Assembly (NCBI RefSeq): GCF_002811945.1
Contig: NZ_NPDX01000001.1
Coordinates: forward strand, 984,501 to 1,048,500
DNA length: 64,000 nucleotides
Direction: 5' to 3'
Source of the DNA: Leptospira harrisiae
GTDB lineage: Bacteria > Spirochaetota > Leptospiria > Leptospirales > Leptospiraceae
Shown here: one piece after another, positions 63,226 to 64,000 of the stretch
Numbering within the stretch: position 1 is the first letter of the stretch
Layout of the letters: every line of letters starts with the position of its first letter
The notes under the pieces: generated by a model
The model's input: the letters and a program-made list of their open reading frames with translations, nothing else
Told to the model about the DNA's origin: nothing
Databases searched by the model: none
Made by a program: the position numbers and the translations under genes

Positions 63226-64000
63226 ATGCCTGTGACCAAATCTTCGGATTCGAAATTCATTATCACGGACGATCCTTTTTTTGAAGGCAAAATTGCCGAT
63301 TACTCCAAAAAAATCAAAGCTAAAGTTTTGACCTTAGCCGAGTTAGATCAAATCGAATCTGACTCACATGGTCACATTGCCAAAGTTTTATTTTATATCT
63401 CAAGGTACGAGTTGGAAACCAAACACCAAGAGATCCACCAATTTCTAAAGGATCATCCCACAATTATGTCGAACTTTATCGTTCGAGCTCCCATTGATTA
63501 TACGGGATACATAACTTTAAATATTGAAGAAGATTTGTTTTTCACCAATGTTCCTGATGATGCTCCACTTATCTTTTTGGTAAAGGCACTTGCTAATGCT
63601 TTTACTAGCCTTCAGATGGTTGTAGATAAATTTGAACTCCAAAAACGGATTAATATTTCTACAAATGAAATTTCAAAACTTACTAAAATTGGAATTAGTC
63701 TTGCAAACGAAAAAGATTTTACGAAATTACTTCGTGATATTTTGAATTCGGCTCGTGAAATTTCTAATTCTGATTCTGGCTCATTGTATTTAGTTGAAAA
63801 AGATGAAAGAGGAAATCCTCGCAGTTTAAGATTTAAAATATCTGCCCTTGATTTAAACTCAGATGAATTTATTTTGCCTATCAACAAAAAGAGTATTGCT
63901 GGTTATGTAGCTTTCACTGGAAAACAACTCAATATTCCAAATGTGTACGAATTGTCCGGGAAGGAAGAGTATAAGTTTAATAGCGATTTTGATAAAATGA
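63226..64000 (+). CDS. Partial GAF-domain signalling protein (runs off the window)
   Basis: Open frame of 258 codons from the ATG at 63226 with no stop before the window end. Residues about 1-145 are a mixed N-terminal region; from about residue 148 there is a GAF-type sensory domain (FTKLLRDILNSAREISNSDS, then GSLYLVEKDERG and KSIAGYVAFTGKQLNIPNVY, the usual GAF turn). In Leptospira such modules often precede an HD-GYP, cyclase or phosphatase output, which is not visible here. The start has no clear Shine-Dalgarno; a GTG at 63232 is an alternative. Confidence 0.8.
   Translation, partial: MPVTKSSDSKFIITDDPFFEGKIADYSKKIKAKVLTLAELDQIESDSHGHIAKVLFYISRYELETKHQEIHQFLKDHPTIMSNFIVRAPIDYTGYITLNIEEDLFFTNVPDDAPLIFLVKALANAFTSLQMVVDKFELQKRINISTNEISKLTKIGISLANEKDFTKLLRDILNSAREISNSDSGSLYLVEKDERGNPRSLRFKISALDLNSDEFILPINKKSIAGYVAFTGKQLNIPNVYELSGKEEYKFNSDFDKM

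Overview
The window looks like chromosomal DNA of a Leptospira, most likely one of the free-living (saprophytic) species. It is AT-rich, and its genes start on ATG, GTG and TTG. The content fits: a flagellar fliK-flgD-flgE run, an EF-G of the spirochaete/mitochondrial EFG1 type, a complete haem pathway with a HemC-HemD fusion, a class III adenylate cyclase near several cyclic-nucleotide-binding proteins, and a full sulfate-assimilation set as expected of a prototroph. The species assignment is inference. I see no insertion sequence, prophage, CRISPR array or replication origin.

Layout. 1-10.5 kb: a membrane-protein fragment, an adenylate cyclase tail-to-tail with a degenerate HD-domain protein, an acyl-CoA dehydrogenase, a CrtI/CrtISO-like oxidoreductase, thrB, two small unknown genes, a membrane-anchored DsbA-like protein and mdh with a clear terminator. 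10.6-12 kb: an alpha/beta hydrolase and a MarR regulator divergent across a perfect palindrome. 12-18.8 kb, minus strand: a compact run of LysM/LytM protein, amidohydrolase, two cNMP-binding proteins, tRNA-Arg(CCU) and prmC, with fusA upstream behind a terminator. 18.9-27.1 kb, mostly plus: a TrkH/KtrB channel, a membrane protein, a UbiA-family prenyltransferase, a TlpA-like thioredoxin, unknown proteins, a PhaR-like regulator, a HEAT-repeat protein and cysK. 27.1-38.3 kb: topA, which appears to start on ATT, then hemH, and on the other strand hemA-hemCD-hemB-hemL-hemE-hemN-hemG joined mostly by 4-base ATGA overlaps.

38.4-56 kb is a sulfur/tetrapyrrole block: msrB, the RNase P RNA gene, a NERD/P-loop ATPase gene whose 3' end runs antisense into rnpB, a siroheme pair (precorrin-2 dehydrogenase and SUMT), cysJ-cysI, a BASS transporter, a TauD-like oxygenase, cysH-cysD-cysN and sulfate ABC transporter genes (sbp-cysT-cysW-cysA). 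The genes work together. HemA to HemCD make uroporphyrinogen III, which goes either to haem (HemE, HemN, HemG, HemH) or to sirohydrochlorin (SUMT plus dehydrogenase). Siroheme then serves CysI, which reduces the sulfite made by CysDN and CysH from imported sulfate, and CysK uses the sulfide. 56-64 kb: fliK-flgD-flgE with a terminator, a TPR protein coupled to a polytopic membrane protein, and the first part of a GAF-domain protein that leaves the window.

No clearly new multi-gene system stands out. The observations most worth a second look are: a hook protein with Ser in place of the cross-linking Cys; the ATT start of topA; a very short, divergent glutamyl-tRNA reductase; a tRNA wedged between two coding sequences so that it holds the next gene's likely ribosome-binding site; the rnpB/NERD-ATPase antisense overlap; and several perfect inverted repeats in front of sulfur, flagellar and MarR-controlled genes.
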